DNA from: Methylocystis sp. KS32
GTDB taxonomy: Bacteria > Pseudomonadota > Alphaproteobacteria > Rhizobiales > Beijerinckiaceae
Assembly (NCBI GenBank): GCA_002862095.1
Contig: PHSQ01000001.1
Location: forward strand, 930,001 to 994,000
Length of the DNA: 64,000 nt
Reading direction: 5' to 3'
Shown: positions 21,368 through 31,519 of the stretch, piece after piece
Position numbering within the stretch: position 1 is the first letter of the stretch
How the letters are laid out: each line of letters starts with the position of its first letter
Made by a program: the position numbers and the translations under genes
Notes under the pieces: generated by a model
Told to the model about the DNA's origin: nothing
The model's input: the letters and a program-made list of their open reading frames with translations, nothing else
The model's database searches: none

Positions 21368-21440
21368 AGCGGGTTTTACTTCGAGCCCGCTCGAGGATCA
21401 CAGCAGTGGGCTCTAAAGCCGAATTCGAGAGTTCGACATC

Positions 21441-21854
21441 ATGTTGCAACCCAAACGAACGAAGTTCCGCAAGGCCTTCAAAGGCCGCATTCACGGCGCC
21501 GCAAAGGGCGGTTTCACGCTGAACTTCGGGCAGTTCGGCCTGAAGGCCTTGGAGCCCGAACGTATTACCGCTCGCCAAATCGAGGCGGCGCGTCGCGCAA
21601 TGACCCGCCATATGAAGCGCGCCGGCCGCGTGTGGATCCGTATTTTCCCGGATCTGCCGATATCCGCGAAGCCGACTGAAGTTCGTATGGGTAAGGGCAA
21701 GGGCGCTCCAGAGTATTGGGCGGTTCGTGTCGCTCCAGGCCGCATCATGTTCGAGATCGATGGCGTGCCGGCGCCACTGGCCCGCGAGGCGTTGACTCTG
21801 GCCGCGGCTAAACTGCCGATCAAAACGCGATTCATCGAGCGTATCGCCGAGTGA
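21441..21854 (+). CDS. rplP: 50S ribosomal protein L16
   Basis: A 137-residue L16 ([19 protein letters not shown]), which shapes the A site of the large subunit. The region [20 protein letters not shown], hydroxylated on arginine in some bacteria, is present. The 73-base gap from rpsC is larger than most in this operon and shows no terminator. Confidence 0.98.
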   Translation: MLQPKRTKFRKAFKGRIHGAAKGGFTLNFGQFGLKALEPERITARQIEAARRAMTRHMKRAGRVWIRIFPDLPISAKPTEVRMGKGKGAPEYWAVRVAPGRIMFEIDGVPAPLAREALTLAAAKLPIKTRFIERIAE

Positions 21855-21866
21855 GGATTTGACATT

Positions 21867-22079
21867 ATGAAAGCCAGGCAGCATCTGTCCGATCTTCGCG
21901 CCTTCTCCGAGGACCAGTTGAGCGACGAAGTCCTCAAACTGAAGAAAGAGCAGTTCAATTTGCGCTTCCAACGCGCTTCGGGGCAGCTCGAAAACACCTC
22001 GCGCGTTCGCGTCGTAAGGCGTGAAATCGCGAGGATTAAAACAATCGCCGCGCAGAAGCGCGACCAGCAGCAAGGTTGA
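21867..22079 (+). CDS. rpmC: 50S ribosomal protein L29
   Basis: A 70-residue helical L29 located near the tunnel exit beside L23. It shows the signature [20 protein letters not shown] and REIARIKTI. It starts 12 bases after rplP. Confidence 0.97.
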   Translation: MKARQHLSDLRAFSEDQLSDEVLKLKKEQFNLRFQRASGQLENTSRVRVVRREIARIKTIAAQKRDQQQG

Positions 22080-22088
22080 GTGACCGCC

Positions 22089-22331
22089 ATGCCGAAGCGA
22101 ATTCTCCAAGGCATTGTCGTCAGCGACAAGCAGAACAAGACCGTGGTGGTCAAGGTAGAGCGCCGGTTCACGCATCCTCTGTTTCAGAAGACCGTGCGGC
22201 GCACTAAAAACTACCATGCGCACGATGAGGCCAACGCCTGCAAATTAGGCGACGAAGTAACGATCGAAGAAACCGCGCCGATCTCGAGATTGAAGCGTTG
22301 GCGCGTCGTTGAAAGCGCTCCCAAGGCCTGA
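22089..22331 (+). CDS. rpsQ: 30S ribosomal protein S17
   Basis: An 80-residue S17, an OB-fold primary rRNA binder ([20 protein letters not shown] and [13 protein letters not shown]). The ATG at 22089 is preferred; a GTG at 22080 directly overlaps the rpmC stop and would add three residues that are not conserved. Confidence 0.96.
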   Translation: MPKRILQGIVVSDKQNKTVVVKVERRFTHPLFQKTVRRTKNYHAHDEANACKLGDEVTIEETAPISRLKRWRVVESAPKA

Positions 22332-22409
22332 ACGTCGAGAGCGGCAGTGACAATTCCGGACGAAGTCGGCGGCGCCGAAACCAGACCGGAGAAAAGAGGC
22401 GGATAAGCC

Positions 22410-22778
22410 ATGATTCAGATGCAGACAAATCTCGATGTCGCCGACAATTCCGGCGCGCGCCGGGTCATGTGCATCAAGGTGCTGGGCGGTTCTAAGCGGA
22501 AATACGCGAGCGTGGGCGACATCATTGTTGTGTCGATCAAGGAGGCGATTCCGCGCGGTCGTGTGAAAAAAGGCGATGTTCTCAAGGCCGTTGTGGTTCG
22601 CACCGCCAAGGACATCAAGCGCGCCGATGGATCGACGATCAGATTCGACACCAATGCCGCAGTGCTGATCAACAACCAGAAAGAGCCGATCGGCACCCGT
22701 ATCTTCGGGCCGGTTCCTCGCGAATTGCGCGCCAAAAATCACATGAAGATCATTTCGCTCGCACCGGAGGTGCTCTAA
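22410..22778 (+). CDS. rplN: 50S ribosomal protein L14
   Basis: A 122-residue L14 ([20 protein letters not shown]), located at the subunit interface. Family length is exact. GAGGCGG precedes the start. The stop TAA and the rplX ATG share one base (TAATG), so they are coupled. Confidence 0.98.
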   Translation: MIQMQTNLDVADNSGARRVMCIKVLGGSKRKYASVGDIIVVSIKEAIPRGRVKKGDVLKAVVVRTAKDIKRADGSTIRFDTNAAVLINNQKEPIGTRIFGPVPRELRAKNHMKIISLAPEVL

Positions 22779-23095
22779 TGGCCGCGAAAATAAAGAAGGG
22801 CGACAAGGTAGTCGTTCTCGCTGGCCGCGACAAGGGTCGCACCGGCGAGGTGATCAAGGTCAACCCCCGCGAGGGCCGCGCGATCGTCGAGGGCGTGAAC
22901 CAGGTCAAACGGCACCAGCGTCAGACCAAGGATCGCGAAGCCGGCATCGTCACTAAATCGGCGACCATTGATTTGTCGAATATCGCGATCGCCGATCCCA
23001 AAGATGGAAAACCGACTCGAGTCGGATTCAAGATTCTCGACGACGGCCGCAAGGTTCGCGTCGCAAAGCGTTCCGGAGAACAGATCGATGGCTGA
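22778..23095 (+). CDS. rplX: 50S ribosomal protein L24
   Basis: A 105-residue L24, an assembly initiator protein with an N-terminal KOW motif ([20 protein letters not shown]). It shares one base with rplN and overlaps the rplE start by 8 bases. Confidence 0.97.
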   Translation: MAAKIKKGDKVVVLAGRDKGRTGEVIKVNPREGRAIVEGVNQVKRHQRQTKDREAGIVTKSATIDLSNIAIADPKDGKPTRVGFKILDDGRKVRVAKRSGEQIDG

Positions 23096-23783
23096 GGAAA
23101 AAAAGCCGAAGGCCGCAAAACCTGCAGAAAAGGCAGCCAAGGCTGGGGCGGCTGACGCCGGTTCGAAGAAATCCGGCAAGGTCAAATCGGTGTCGACCGA
23201 AGCGGTCGGCGCGCCGAAGGCGTCTGCTTCCGTTGACGGTTATACGCCGCGCATGAGAAAGCACTTCGAAGAAGTGGTTCGCGCCGAAATGACGGAGCGT
23301 TTCGGCTACAAGAACCCACTCGAAGTTCCTGTGATCGACAAGATTGTGTTGAACATGGGCGTTGGGGAAGCGGTCAACGACTCGAAAAAGGTCACCGTGG
23401 CCGCAGCGGATCTCGCGCTCATTGCCGGTCAAAGGCCGGTGATAACCCGGGCGCGTCTGGCGATATCGACTTTCAAGGTTCGCGAAAATATGCCGATCGG
23501 CGCGAAGGTCACTCTTCGCAAGACTCGCATGTATGAATTTCTTGATCGCCTGATAACGATCGCTCTTCCGCGCGTTCGAGACTTCCGCGGCCTCAATCCA
23601 AAATCTTTCGACGGCCGGGGTAATTACGCGCTGGGTATCAAGGAGCACATCGTGTTCCCGGAGATCGACTATGACAAAGCCGAGTCGATTCTTGGTATGG
23701 ACGTCATCGTATGCACCACGGCCAAGACCGATGAGGAAGCGCGCGCCTTGCTGAAGGCGTTCAATTTCCCGTTCCGGCAGTGA
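23088..23783 (+). CDS. rplE: 50S ribosomal protein L5 with Ala/Lys-rich N-terminal extension
   Basis: A 231-residue protein whose last 180 residues are ordinary L5 ([40 protein letters not shown]), which binds 5S rRNA in the central protuberance. Before this lies a stretch of about 50 residues rich in Ala, Lys, Ser and Glu, beginning [16 protein letters not shown]. It is probably disordered and absent from standard L5. The ATG at 23088 lies inside the end of rplX; no in-frame start just before the core is better placed. The extension's role is unknown. Confidence 0.95.
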   Translation: MAEEKKPKAAKPAEKAAKAGAADAGSKKSGKVKSVSTEAVGAPKASASVDGYTPRMRKHFEEVVRAEMTERFGYKNPLEVPVIDKIVLNMGVGEAVNDSKKVTVAAADLALIAGQRPVITRARLAISTFKVRENMPIGAKVTLRKTRMYEFLDRLITIALPRVRDFRGLNPKSFDGRGNYALGIKEHIVFPEIDYDKAESILGMDVIVCTTAKTDEEARALLKAFNFPFRQ

Positions 23784-23825
23784 GGCTTAGAGCCTCAAAC
23801 GCGGCAACTGTAAAGGCAAGATCAG

Positions 23826-24131
23826 ATGGCCAAAAAGAGCGCGATAGAAAACAATAAGCGGAAGGCGAAGCTGGTAAAGACGCTCGCTGGTCGCCGCGCC
23901 CGCCTGAAAGCGGCGGCCGGGGACAAGGAGTTGTCGGTGGAAGAGCGATTTGAAGCTCGCTTGAAACTTGCCGAAATGCCTCGTAACTCGGCGCCGAACA
24001 GAGTGCGCAATCGCTGCGAGGTATCTGGTAGACCGCGCGGTTTCTATCGCAAATTGAAAATGTCTCGTATCGCTTTGCGCGAACTTGGTTCTCGTGGCTT
24101 GGTGCCGGGCCTCGTGAAGTCCAGCTGGTAA
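23826..24131 (+). CDS. rpsN: 30S ribosomal protein S14
   Basis: A 101-residue S14 of the zinc-free type: it lacks the CxxC pairs of the short form but has [20 protein letters not shown]. It belongs to the 30S head near the A site. It starts 42 bases after rplE. Confidence 0.97.
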   Translation: MAKKSAIENNKRKAKLVKTLAGRRARLKAAAGDKELSVEERFEARLKLAEMPRNSAPNRVRNRCEVSGRPRGFYRKLKMSRIALRELGSRGLVPGLVKSSW

Positions 24132-24141
24132 GGGGGGAGTA

Positions 24142-24540
24142 ATGGCTATCAACGACCCGTTGGGCGATTTGCTCACCCGTATCCGCAACGCACAGATGCG
24201 CCGCAAGGACAAGGTTTCGACGCCGGGCTCCAAGTTGCGCGCCCATGTGCTCGATGTGCTGAAGGACGAAGGCTACATCCGAGGCTACAGCACGACCGAT
24301 TTCGGAAACGGCCGAACGGAATTCGAGGTGGAGCTTAAGTATTTCGACGGCCAACCGGTGATTAAGCAGATCGAGCGCGTTTCGCGGCCTGGTCGGCGTG
24401 TCTATGCGGACGTAAATAGCGTGCCGCGTGTCGCCAACGGGCTCGGCGTGACGATTGTGTCGACGCCGAAGGGCGTGATGGCCGATCATATGGCCCGTGA
24501 GCAGAATGTTGGCGGCGAGGTCTTGTGCAAGGTGTTCTGA
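24142..24540 (+). CDS. rpsH: 30S ribosomal protein S8
   Basis: A 132-residue S8 ([20 protein letters not shown]), which organises the 16S central domain. In E. coli it represses the spc operon by binding mRNA around rplE; equivalent structure was not evident. A GGGGGAG site precedes the ATG. Confidence 0.98.
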   Translation: MAINDPLGDLLTRIRNAQMRRKDKVSTPGSKLRAHVLDVLKDEGYIRGYSTTDFGNGRTEFEVELKYFDGQPVIKQIERVSRPGRRVYADVNSVPRVANGLGVTIVSTPKGVMADHMAREQNVGGEVLCKVF

Positions 24541-24575
24541 CCTGCGCGAAACCATACCATACAGGAATATAAGTC

Positions 24576-25109
24576 ATGTCTCGTATCGGCAAAAAGCCCG
24601 TCGTCATTCCTGCCGGAGTCACCGCCAAAGTCGAAGGCCAGCTTGTTTCCGTCAAGGGCGCGAAAGGTCAACTGGAGTTCCGGGTGCCGGACGAGGTGGC
24701 TGTCGTCCATCAGGATAACGCGATCAAGGTTGACCCGCGCAATGAAACCAAGCGCGCTCGCTCGCTGTGGGGAACGTCTCGCGCTCAGGTAAACAACTTG
24801 GTCGTCGGCGTCACCTCGGGTTTCGAGAAAAAGCTCGAGATCAACGGCGTTGGTTATCGTGCGGCGGTGCAAGGAAAAAGCTTACAGCTGGCTCTTGGAT
24901 ATTCTCACGATGTGAATTATCCGATTCCGGCGGGCATCACGATCACGACGCCGAAGCCCACGGAAATCACGATCTCCGGCGTCGACAAGCGCCAGGTCGG
25001 TCAGATCGCCGCTGAAATCCGGGCGCTGCGCGGACCTGAGCCTTATAAGGGCAAGGGTGTGAAATACGCCAACGAATTCATCTTCCGTAAGGAAGGCAAG
25101 AAGAAGTAA
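24576..25109 (+). CDS. rplF: 50S ribosomal protein L6
   Basis: A 177-residue L6 ([20 protein letters not shown]) near the factor-binding site, with the C-terminal signature [15 protein letters not shown]. Two L6 repeats of about 80 residues are present. It starts 35 bases after rpsH. Confidence 0.98.
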   Translation: MSRIGKKPVVIPAGVTAKVEGQLVSVKGAKGQLEFRVPDEVAVVHQDNAIKVDPRNETKRARSLWGTSRAQVNNLVVGVTSGFEKKLEINGVGYRAAVQGKSLQLALGYSHDVNYPIPAGITITTPKPTEITISGVDKRQVGQIAAEIRALRGPEPYKGKGVKYANEFIFRKEGKKK

Positions 25110-25120
25110 GGAACGCCGCC

Positions 25121-25483
25121 ATGGCCAGGGATGTTCAACTCGAAACTCGCCGCAAGCTGCGCGTACGTCGCGCGATCCGCGCGCGCGCTTATGGGCGTCC
25201 GCGTTTGTCGGTTTTTCGCTCTTCGAAGCAGATCTATGCTCAGATCATCGACGATGAAAATGGCGTTACTGTCGTCGCAGCGTCGTCGCTGGAAAAGGCT
25301 AACCGCGAATCCCTGAAGACGGGGGCGAATATCGACGCCGCCAAGGTTGTAGGCAAGCTGATCGCAGAACGCGCGGCGGCCAAGGGGATCAAGACCGTGG
25401 TCTTTGATCGCGGCTCTTACATGTATCACGGCCGTGTAAAGGCGCTCGCCGAGGGTGCTCGCGAAGGCGGTCTGGATTTCTGA
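25121..25483 (+). CDS. rplR: 50S ribosomal protein L18
   Basis: A 120-residue L18 that brings 5S rRNA to the large subunit. Typical features are [20 protein letters not shown] and [20 protein letters not shown]. The 92-base gap to rpsE is the longest within the spc block and holds no terminator. Confidence 0.97.
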   Translation: MARDVQLETRRKLRVRRAIRARAYGRPRLSVFRSSKQIYAQIIDDENGVTVVAASSLEKANRESLKTGANIDAAKVVGKLIAERAAAKGIKTVVFDRGSYMYHGRVKALAEGAREGGLDF

Positions 25484-25575
25484 CATTCTGGAATGGGGCG
25501 ACTACTCAGGTCGTTGGATTTCAGGTGTATTCGAAGCGAGCGGCCGTCGTGCCGCGTAAGTGACGGAAAATTGAA

Positions 25576-26148
25576 ATGGCGCGTGAATCGGAAGGCGGTC
25601 GCGGTCGCGACCGCGATAGGGACGAACGCGACAGCGAGTTTGTGGATCGTCTGGTTCACATTAACCGCGTCGCGAAAGTGGTGAAAGGGGGCCGCCGTTT
25701 CGGTTTCGCTGCGCTGGTCGTGGTTGGCGATCAGAAGGGCAGGGTCGGCTTCGGTCACGGAAAGGCCCGCGAGGTGCCGGAGGCGATCCGAAAAGCAACG
25801 GAAGCGGCGAAGCGGGGACTGATTCGCGTGCCGCTTCGCGAGGGGCGCACCCTTCATCACGACGTCAACGGTCGGCATGGCGCTGGGCGCGTTGTGTTGC
25901 GCGCGGCTCCTCCCGGCACCGGAATTATCGCCGGCGGCCCGATGCGCGCGGTGTTCGAGACGCTCGGCGTCCACGACGTCGTTGCGAAGAGCCAGGGTTC
26001 CTCGAATCCCTACAACATGATCCGCGCGACTTTCGACGCTCTTGGGCGCGAAGACTCGCCGCGCGCGATCGCCGCGCGTCGGACGCTAAAGGTTTCCGCC
26101 CTTCAGGCGCGACGCCAGGGCGTCGACGCCGAAGCCGCCGACGCTTGA
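25576..26148 (+). CDS. rpsE: 30S ribosomal protein S5
   Basis: A 190-residue S5 with the double-stranded RNA-binding fold ([20 protein letters not shown]) and decoding-fidelity loop region ([18 protein letters not shown]). The N-terminus is charged and Arg/Asp-rich ([18 protein letters not shown]), as in related genera. Confidence 0.97.
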   Translation: MARESEGGRGRDRDRDERDSEFVDRLVHINRVAKVVKGGRRFGFAALVVVGDQKGRVGFGHGKAREVPEAIRKATEAAKRGLIRVPLREGRTLHHDVNGRHGAGRVVLRAAPPGTGIIAGGPMRAVFETLGVHDVVAKSQGSSNPYNMIRATFDALGREDSPRAIAARRTLKVSALQARRQGVDAEAADA

Positions 26149-26162
26149 GGGGAACCATCGCA

Positions 26163-26354
26163 ATGACGACCACCAAGACCATCACGGTCGAGCAAACCGG
26201 TAGTGCGATTGGGCGCCCCGAGCGTCAGCGCAAAACCCTGTTGGGCCTCGGGCTCACCAGAATCGGGCGGCGTCGCACGCTTGAGGATACAGCCGCTGTG
26301 CGCGGGCTGATCGCCAAGGTGTCGCATCTCGTCAAAATCGTCGACGGGAAGTGA
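26163..26354 (+). CDS. rpmD: 50S ribosomal protein L30
   Basis: A 63-residue L30 ([20 protein letters not shown] and [14 protein letters not shown]). The ATG at 26163 gives the normal N-terminus; a GTG/TTG-type start upstream at 26145 would add six residues. It lies 14 bases after rpsE, with AGGGGAA in the gap. Confidence 0.96.
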   Translation: MTTTKTITVEQTGSAIGRPERQRKTLLGLGLTRIGRRRTLEDTAAVRGLIAKVSHLVKIVDGK

Positions 26355-26364
26355 GGGCGGACCA

Positions 26365-26841
26365 ATGGTGAAACTCAATGAACTCTCGGACAATCCCGGC
26401 GCTGTCAAAGATCGGATTCGCGTCGGTCGCGGCATCGGCTCCGGAAAAGGGAAGACCGGCGGGCGCGGCGTTAAAGGCCAGAAGGCTCGCACCGGCGTTG
26501 CGATCAAGGGTTTCGAAGGCGGGCAGATGCCGCTGCATCGCCGGCTGCCGAAGCGCGGCTTCCACAATCCGTTTTCGACCGATTACAACGAAGTCAACAT
26601 CGGTCGAATTCAGCAACTGGTCGACGCGGGCAAGTTAAACCCCTCGGCGACGGTCACCAACGAGGCTCTCATCGCTGTTGGTTTGATTTCCAAGCCGCGC
26701 GACGGTGTTAAGATTCTCGGGCAGGGCGCCATTACGGCGAAGCTGGCTTTCGAAGTGGCGGCGGCGTCGAAGTCGGCGATCGCGGCGATCGAGGGCGCTG
26801 GCGGCGCTGTAAAGCTTCTTTCGGCGCCCGCCGCGGAATAA
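26365..26841 (+). CDS. rplO: 50S ribosomal protein L15
   Basis: A 158-residue L15 with the glycine-rich basic N-terminal arm ([20 protein letters not shown]) that threads into 23S rRNA. It is followed by an intrinsic terminator-like hairpin at 26851-26890 before secY. Confidence 0.97.
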   Translation: MVKLNELSDNPGAVKDRIRVGRGIGSGKGKTGGRGVKGQKARTGVAIKGFEGGQMPLHRRLPKRGFHNPFSTDYNEVNIGRIQQLVDAGKLNPSATVTNEALIAVGLISKPRDGVKILGQGAITAKLAFEVAAASKSAIAAIEGAGGAVKLLSAPAAE

Positions 26842-26850
26842 AAGGGAAGT

Positions 26851-26890
26851 GACGCAATCGCCCCGGGCGGGCGGTTGCGCCTTTTTTTTT
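26851..26890 (+). terminator. Intrinsic terminator-like hairpin between rplO and secY
   Basis: GACGCAATCGCC pairs with GGCGGTTGCGCC (11 of 12 positions, one G-T wobble, one mismatch) around a 6-base loop, followed by nine T. The form is that of a Rho-independent terminator. Since secY and adk lie downstream, it may attenuate rather than fully stop transcription. Confidence 0.75.
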
Positions 26891-27013
26891 CGTCGCACTT
26901 CTTCGCGACAGATGATAGAAGCCGACCGTCGTCGCAGCAGCGACGCCAAAAGCAATAAAGCGCCGCGTGGGTCTCGCATCCCTGACGGGCTAATGTGAAG
27001 AGGGGATTCGTCC

Positions 27014-28354
27014 ATGGCATCGGCAGCGGAACAGCTTGCGGCCAACGTCAATCTCTCCAGCTTCGGCAAAGCCGACGAGCTGAAAAAGCGCATATGGTTC
27101 ACGCTGGCGGCGCTCGTCGTTTATCGACTGGGGACCTATGTGCCGCTTCCCGGCATCGACCCCGAAGCCTTTGCGAAAAGCTTTTTTGGACAGTCGAAGG
27201 GCGTTCTGGAGCTCTTCAATATGTTCGCCGGGGGCGCCGTGCAGCGGCGCGCCATCTTCGCCCTGAACATTATGCCTTATATTTCGGCGTCGATCATCAT
27301 TCAGCTGTTGACCAGCGTGATTCCCTCGCTTGAGGCCGTGAAAAAGGAGGGTGAGCAGGGGCGGAAGGTTCTCAACCAATATACGCGCTATCTCACCGTT
27401 GTTCTCGCGACTTTCCAGGCATACGGAATGGCGATTGGGCTCGAGGGCCAACAAGGCGTCGTCACCGAGCCAGGTCTTTTCTTCCGCTTGACGACAGTGG
27501 TGACGCTAGTCGGCGGAACAATGTTCTTAATGTGGCTGGGTGAGCAAATCACCTCGCGGGGAATCGGCAATGGCTCGTCGTTGATCATCTTCGCGGGTAT
27601 CGTGGCGGCGTTCCCATCCGCGATTGTTTCGACTCTCGAACTAGGTCGCCAGGGCGCAATTTCGACAGGGTTGATCCTGGGCGTCATCCTGATGTCCTTG
27701 CTCGTCGTCGGCTTCATCGTCTTCATGGAGCGCGCGCAGCGCCGCTTGCTGATAACTTATCCGAAGCGGCAACACGGCAACCGAGTGTACGAAGGGCAGA
27801 GCTCGTTTCTTCCGCTGAAGCTCAATACTTCGGGCGTCATTCCGCCGATTTTCGCCTCTTCGTTGCTTCTGTTGCCGACGACCATCGCGAATTTTTATCA
27901 GACGCAAGGGACGGATAATGTTTTCGCGGCGATTTCCGCTTATTTCGGGCATGGTCGACCCCTCTACATGCTGTCCTATGTCGGGTTGATCGTATTCTTT
28001 GCGTTCTTCTACACCGCCATCGTGTTCAACCCGAGCGAAACCGCCGACAATCTTAAGAAACATGGCGGCTTCGTCCTTGGCATTCGCCCCGGCGAACGGA
28101 CCGCCAAGGAGATCGACACTATTCTGATGCGCGTAACCGTGCTCGGAGCCGCTTATCTCGCGGTCATCTGCCTCTTGCCAGAAGCGCTGATTTCTTACGC
28201 TAATCTTCCGTTCTATTTCGGCGGCACCTCGCTTCTGATTGTCGTCAGCGTGACCATGGACACCGTGGCGCAGATTCACGGCCATTTGCAGGCTGGACAA
28301 TATGAGGGGCTGATCCGCAAGGCCAAGCTTCGGGGTGGGAAGCGCGCAAGATGA
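27014..28354 (+). CDS. secY: Protein translocase subunit SecY
   Basis: A 446-residue, ten-span inner-membrane protein forming the SecYEG channel. Signatures are [11 protein letters not shown] in the first segment, [36 protein letters not shown] and the C-terminal loop [14 protein letters not shown]. The ATG at 27014 lies 172 bases after rplO, beyond the hairpin, so a local promoter is possible. Its end overlaps adk by 4 bases. Confidence 0.98.
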   Translation: MASAAEQLAANVNLSSFGKADELKKRIWFTLAALVVYRLGTYVPLPGIDPEAFAKSFFGQSKGVLELFNMFAGGAVQRRAIFALNIMPYISASIIIQLLTSVIPSLEAVKKEGEQGRKVLNQYTRYLTVVLATFQAYGMAIGLEGQQGVVTEPGLFFRLTTVVTLVGGTMFLMWLGEQITSRGIGNGSSLIIFAGIVAAFPSAIVSTLELGRQGAISTGLILGVILMSLLVVGFIVFMERAQRRLLITYPKRQHGNRVYEGQSSFLPLKLNTSGVIPPIFASSLLLLPTTIANFYQTQGTDNVFAAISAYFGHGRPLYMLSYVGLIVFFAFFYTAIVFNPSETADNLKKHGGFVLGIRPGERTAKEIDTILMRVTVLGAAYLAVICLLPEALISYANLPFYFGGTSLLIVVSVTMDTVAQIHGHLQAGQYEGLIRKAKLRGGKRAR

Positions 28355-28932
28355 GGCTGATACTGCTTGGCCCTCCGGGCGCCGGTAAGGGCACTCAGGC
28401 GGCCCGGCTCGTCGCTAAATACGGAATTGTTCAGCTTTCGACTGGAGACATGCTGAGGGCCGCCGTTTCGGCGGGAACTCCGCTTGGCGTTCAGGCGAAG
28501 GAGATCATGAACCGCGGCGACCTCGTTCCCGATCGGCTCGTCATTGATCTCATCGACCAGCGTATCGATGCGCCGGACGCTGCGCCGGGTTTCATCCTGG
28601 ACGGGTTTCCCCGCACAGTAGCTCAGGCCGAAGCCCTGGATGCCTTGCTGGAAAAGAAGAACATGAGGCTCGACGCGGTCGTTGAGCTTGTGATCGACGA
28701 AAGTGAATTGCTGAGCCGGGTCGAAAACCGCGTTCGCGAGACTCTCCGGGCCGGTGGCGCCGCGCGGGCCGACGACAATCCGGAAAGCCTCAAGATCCGT
28801 CTGGAGGCTTATCGAAAGCAAACCGCGCCAGTGTCGGCATATTACGCGTGCAAGGGCGCGCTGAAGCAGGTGGACGGAATGGAGCCGATAGAGACCGTTG
28901 GGCAAGCCATCGATCGCGCCATTGCCGCCTAA
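28351..28932 (+). CDS. adk: Adenylate kinase (short-LID type)
   Basis: A 193-residue nucleotide kinase interconverting ATP + AMP and 2 ADP. P-loop [14 protein letters not shown] is at residues 7-20, with AMP-site [13 protein letters not shown]. The LID is short, without zinc cysteines, as in many alphaproteobacteria; E. coli Adk is about 20 residues longer. Its ATG overlaps the secY stop (ATGA). Confidence 0.97.
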   Translation: MRLILLGPPGAGKGTQAARLVAKYGIVQLSTGDMLRAAVSAGTPLGVQAKEIMNRGDLVPDRLVIDLIDQRIDAPDAAPGFILDGFPRTVAQAEALDALLEKKNMRLDAVVELVIDESELLSRVENRVRETLRAGGAARADDNPESLKIRLEAYRKQTAPVSAYYACKGALKQVDGMEPIETVGQAIDRAIAA

Positions 28933-28970
28933 TTCCTGCTCCACGCGATCCTAAAGCGCTGCTCCGGAAC

Positions 28971-30242
28971 ATGGTCGTGACCCGGTTTTGTGGGCTGGAT
29001 TTCGGGACGTCTAACTCAACTGTGGCCTGCGATATCGACGGCGTGGTCAAGCTCGTCTCGGTCGAAGGCGCAGAAAGGACGCTTCCCAGCGCAGTTTTTT
29101 TTCAGTTCAGCGACGGTTCCGCGTCCTTGGGGCGGGCCGCCCTCGATCGCTACGCCGATGGTGTCGAAGGTCGGCTGATGCGCAGCCTGAAGTCCATTCT
29201 TGGCGGCGCGCTCATGGACGAAACGACGCGGATCAAGTCTCGCGTCTATACGTTCAAGGAAATCATCGGTCTTGTACTGGGGCGACTGAAGGCTGCCGGG
29301 GAGGCTGCCGCTGGCGGAGAGATCGAACGGGTCGTGCTCGGGAGGCCCGTGCATTTTGTCGACGATAACCCGGAAGCCGATCGTAGCGCTCGAGACGCGT
29401 TGGAGGAGATCGCAAGGTCGCAGGGCTTCCGTGAAATCGCGTTTCAGTACGAGCCAATCGCCGCAGCATTGGCCTATGAGCAAACCGTCGACCGGGAACA
29501 ATACGCGTTGATCGCCGATATCGGGGGCGGCACCTCCGACTTTTCCGTCGTGCGCGTTTCTCCAAAAGGGCGAACGCGGGAGGATCGCAGCAAGGACGTG
29601 TTGTCGAATAGAGGGGTGCATATAGGCGGAACCGATATCGACCGGCTGCTTTGCCTGCGGGCCGTGATGCCTCTTTTCGGGAGCGTGTCCGAAAGGCGGG
29701 GAGATTTCGGGGAAAAAATACTACCGGTTCCAAACTCCTATTTCGTGGATCTATCGACGTGGCATTTGATCAACCGTTTATATAAGCCCGAAGTCGTCAG
29801 GGAGCTGAAAAGCCTCCTGCGTCATTCATTGGCGCCCCGGTTGATTGAAAGGTTGATTAAAGCCATCGAGCACAAAAAAGGGCACTCGATCGCCATCGCC
29901 GTCGAGGCTGCGAAAGTGAAACTCTCCGGCGATCTTGAAGCCAGGATTGATTTGACGGAGATCGAAGCGGAACTGTCGGTCGATGTGAAGCGCGTCGATC
30001 TCGATGAGGCCATTGCGAATAGGCTCTTGCGACTCTCCGATTGTCTTGGCGCCACGATTCGCGCCTCGGGCTTAAACGCGGAGCGCATCGACGCCGTCTT
30101 TCTCACTGGTGGGTCGACAGCGATACCGGCGGTCCGCGACACGGTGACGGCTTTGACCCCAGGCGCCACGATCATAGAGGGCGATCGTTTTGGCGCCGTC
30201 GGACTGGGGTTGGGCTTGGACGCCCAGCAAAAATTTAGATAA
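28971..30242 (+). CDS. Hsp70-family protein, YegD-like
   Basis: A 423-residue actin-like ATPase. Phosphate-1 loop CGLDFGTSNSTVA at about residues 7-19, phosphate-2 ADIGGGTSDFSVV, and adenosine loop LTGGSTAIPAVRD near the C-terminus are all intact. It ends after the nucleotide-binding domain, without the substrate-binding domain of DnaK, as in E. coli YegD. The function of that family is unsettled. It lies 38 bases after adk and ends before a strong terminator, so it seems to be an insertion between the spc and alpha ribosomal blocks. Confidence 0.85.
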   Translation: MVVTRFCGLDFGTSNSTVACDIDGVVKLVSVEGAERTLPSAVFFQFSDGSASLGRAALDRYADGVEGRLMRSLKSILGGALMDETTRIKSRVYTFKEIIGLVLGRLKAAGEAAAGGEIERVVLGRPVHFVDDNPEADRSARDALEEIARSQGFREIAFQYEPIAAALAYEQTVDREQYALIADIGGGTSDFSVVRVSPKGRTREDRSKDVLSNRGVHIGGTDIDRLLCLRAVMPLFGSVSERRGDFGEKILPVPNSYFVDLSTWHLINRLYKPEVVRELKSLLRHSLAPRLIERLIKAIEHKKGHSIAIAVEAAKVKLSGDLEARIDLTEIEAELSVDVKRVDLDEAIANRLLRLSDCLGATIRASGLNAERIDAVFLTGGSTAIPAVRDTVTALTPGATIIEGDRFGAVGLGLGLDAQQKFR

Positions 30243-30352
30243 TAAAGCATCAGGCTCTAAAGCCCGGTCGCGCCGCGTTGATTAAAGCCAACGTTGTTTT
30301 TTGTCTTGACTCCGCGGAAGACGCTCGTTATCGCCAGTTATCGCTAGCAAAG

Positions 30353-30385
30353 GGAAGCGCCCGGTCGCCGGGAGCTTCCGTTTTT
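30353..30385 (+). terminator. Rho-independent terminator after the Hsp70-like gene
   Basis: GGAAGC-G-CCCGG pairs with CCGGG-A-GCTTCC (11 pairs, one internal G/A mismatch) around a TCG loop, followed by GTTTTT. It lies 110 bases after the Hsp70 stop and 114 before rpsM. Confidence 0.8.
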
Positions 30386-30498
30386 GCGTTCAGGCGAGCC
30401 GCAGGGGCCGGCCTCCACCGGACGCGGGCTTAACGCGACGCCTTTGGCGTTGCTGGACAACGCGCCGCTGTTCGCGGCGTAGCAAATGGAGCAAGAAA

Positions 30499-30867
30499 TT
30501 GGCCCGTATAGCAGGCGTCAACATCCCGACGAACAAGCGCGTCGTCATTGCGCTTCAATATATCCATGGCGTTGGTCCGAAAACCGCGCAGGAAATTTGC
30601 TCGAGGGTCAATATTCCGGCCGAGCGGCGCGTTTCTCAACTCACCGACGCCGAAGTGCTTCAGATTCGCGAGGCCATCGACCGCGACTATCTCGTGGAAG
30701 GCGATCTGCGCCGCGAAGTGGCCATCAATATCAAGCGTCTGATGGATCTTGGCTGCTATCGCGGCCTGCGTCACCGTCGTCAGTTGCCGGTGCACGGCCA
30801 GCGCACCCACACCAACGCCCGCACGCGCAAGGGCAAAGCTAAGCCCATCGCGGGCAAGAAGAAATAG
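30499..30867 (+). CDS. rpsM: 30S ribosomal protein S13
   Basis: A 122-residue S13 ([20 protein letters not shown]) of the 30S head, forming bridges to the large subunit. The start is a TTG at 30499: GGAG lies 7 bases before it, and the ATG at 30486 is in another frame. Conserved [20 protein letters not shown] follows. With a terminator upstream, it must have its own promoter in 30386-30487. Confidence 0.96.
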   Translation: MARIAGVNIPTNKRVVIALQYIHGVGPKTAQEICSRVNIPAERRVSQLTDAEVLQIREAIDRDYLVEGDLRREVAINIKRLMDLGCYRGLRHRRQLPVHGQRTHTNARTRKGKAKPIAGKKK

Positions 30868-30987
30868 TGGGAATGACGCGTGCTGCTTGTGCGCGATGAC
30901 AAGGTTCCATAGGGGCGGCGACTTCCGCCCCCCATATTCCACACCCCTAGCGCCTGGAACTACGGGCGCGTTTGAAGGATCAAAATA

Positions 30988-31377
30988 ATGGCTAAGGAAA
31001 CCACCCGCGTTCGCCGCAAGGAGAGGAAGAACATCGTCTCCGGCGTCGCGCATGTGAACTCCACCTTCAACAACACGATGATCACCATCACTGACGCCCA
31101 GGGCAATACGGTCTCTTGGTCGTCGGCGGGAACAATGGGTTTCAAGGGATCGAGAAAATCGACCCCTTATGCGGCGCAGATGGCGGCGGAAGACGCCGCG
31201 CGCAAAGCGGGTGAGCATGGCGTTCGCTCGCTGGAGGTCGAAGTTTCGGGGCCGGGCTCTGGTCGCGAATCGGCTCTACGCGCGCTGCAAGCGGCAGGGT
31301 TCACCGTCACGTCCATTCGCGACGTCACTCCCATTCCCCACAATGGTTGCCGTCCCCGCAAGCGTCGCCGCGTCTGA
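30988..31377 (+). CDS. rpsK: 30S ribosomal protein S11
   Basis: A 129-residue S11 on the platform near the E site, with [18 protein letters not shown] and the C-terminal [18 protein letters not shown]. It lies 120 bases after rpsM; no terminator is seen in the gap. Confidence 0.98.
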   Translation: MAKETTRVRRKERKNIVSGVAHVNSTFNNTMITITDAQGNTVSWSSAGTMGFKGSRKSTPYAAQMAAEDAARKAGEHGVRSLEVEVSGPGSGRESALRALQAAGFTVTSIRDVTPIPHNGCRPRKRRRV

Positions 31378-31519
31378 TCTAAAGGCGCAAGACTTTCGGC
31401 GCGGCCCGCAAGGACAGTTGCTCGGAGTCTTCGCCGAATATTTCAAATACTGAATTTACGCGCGCTCCGGCCGGCATTCGCCGGCGCCGCAAACGTGAAG
31501 CTCAAGGAAAGGCGCCCAA

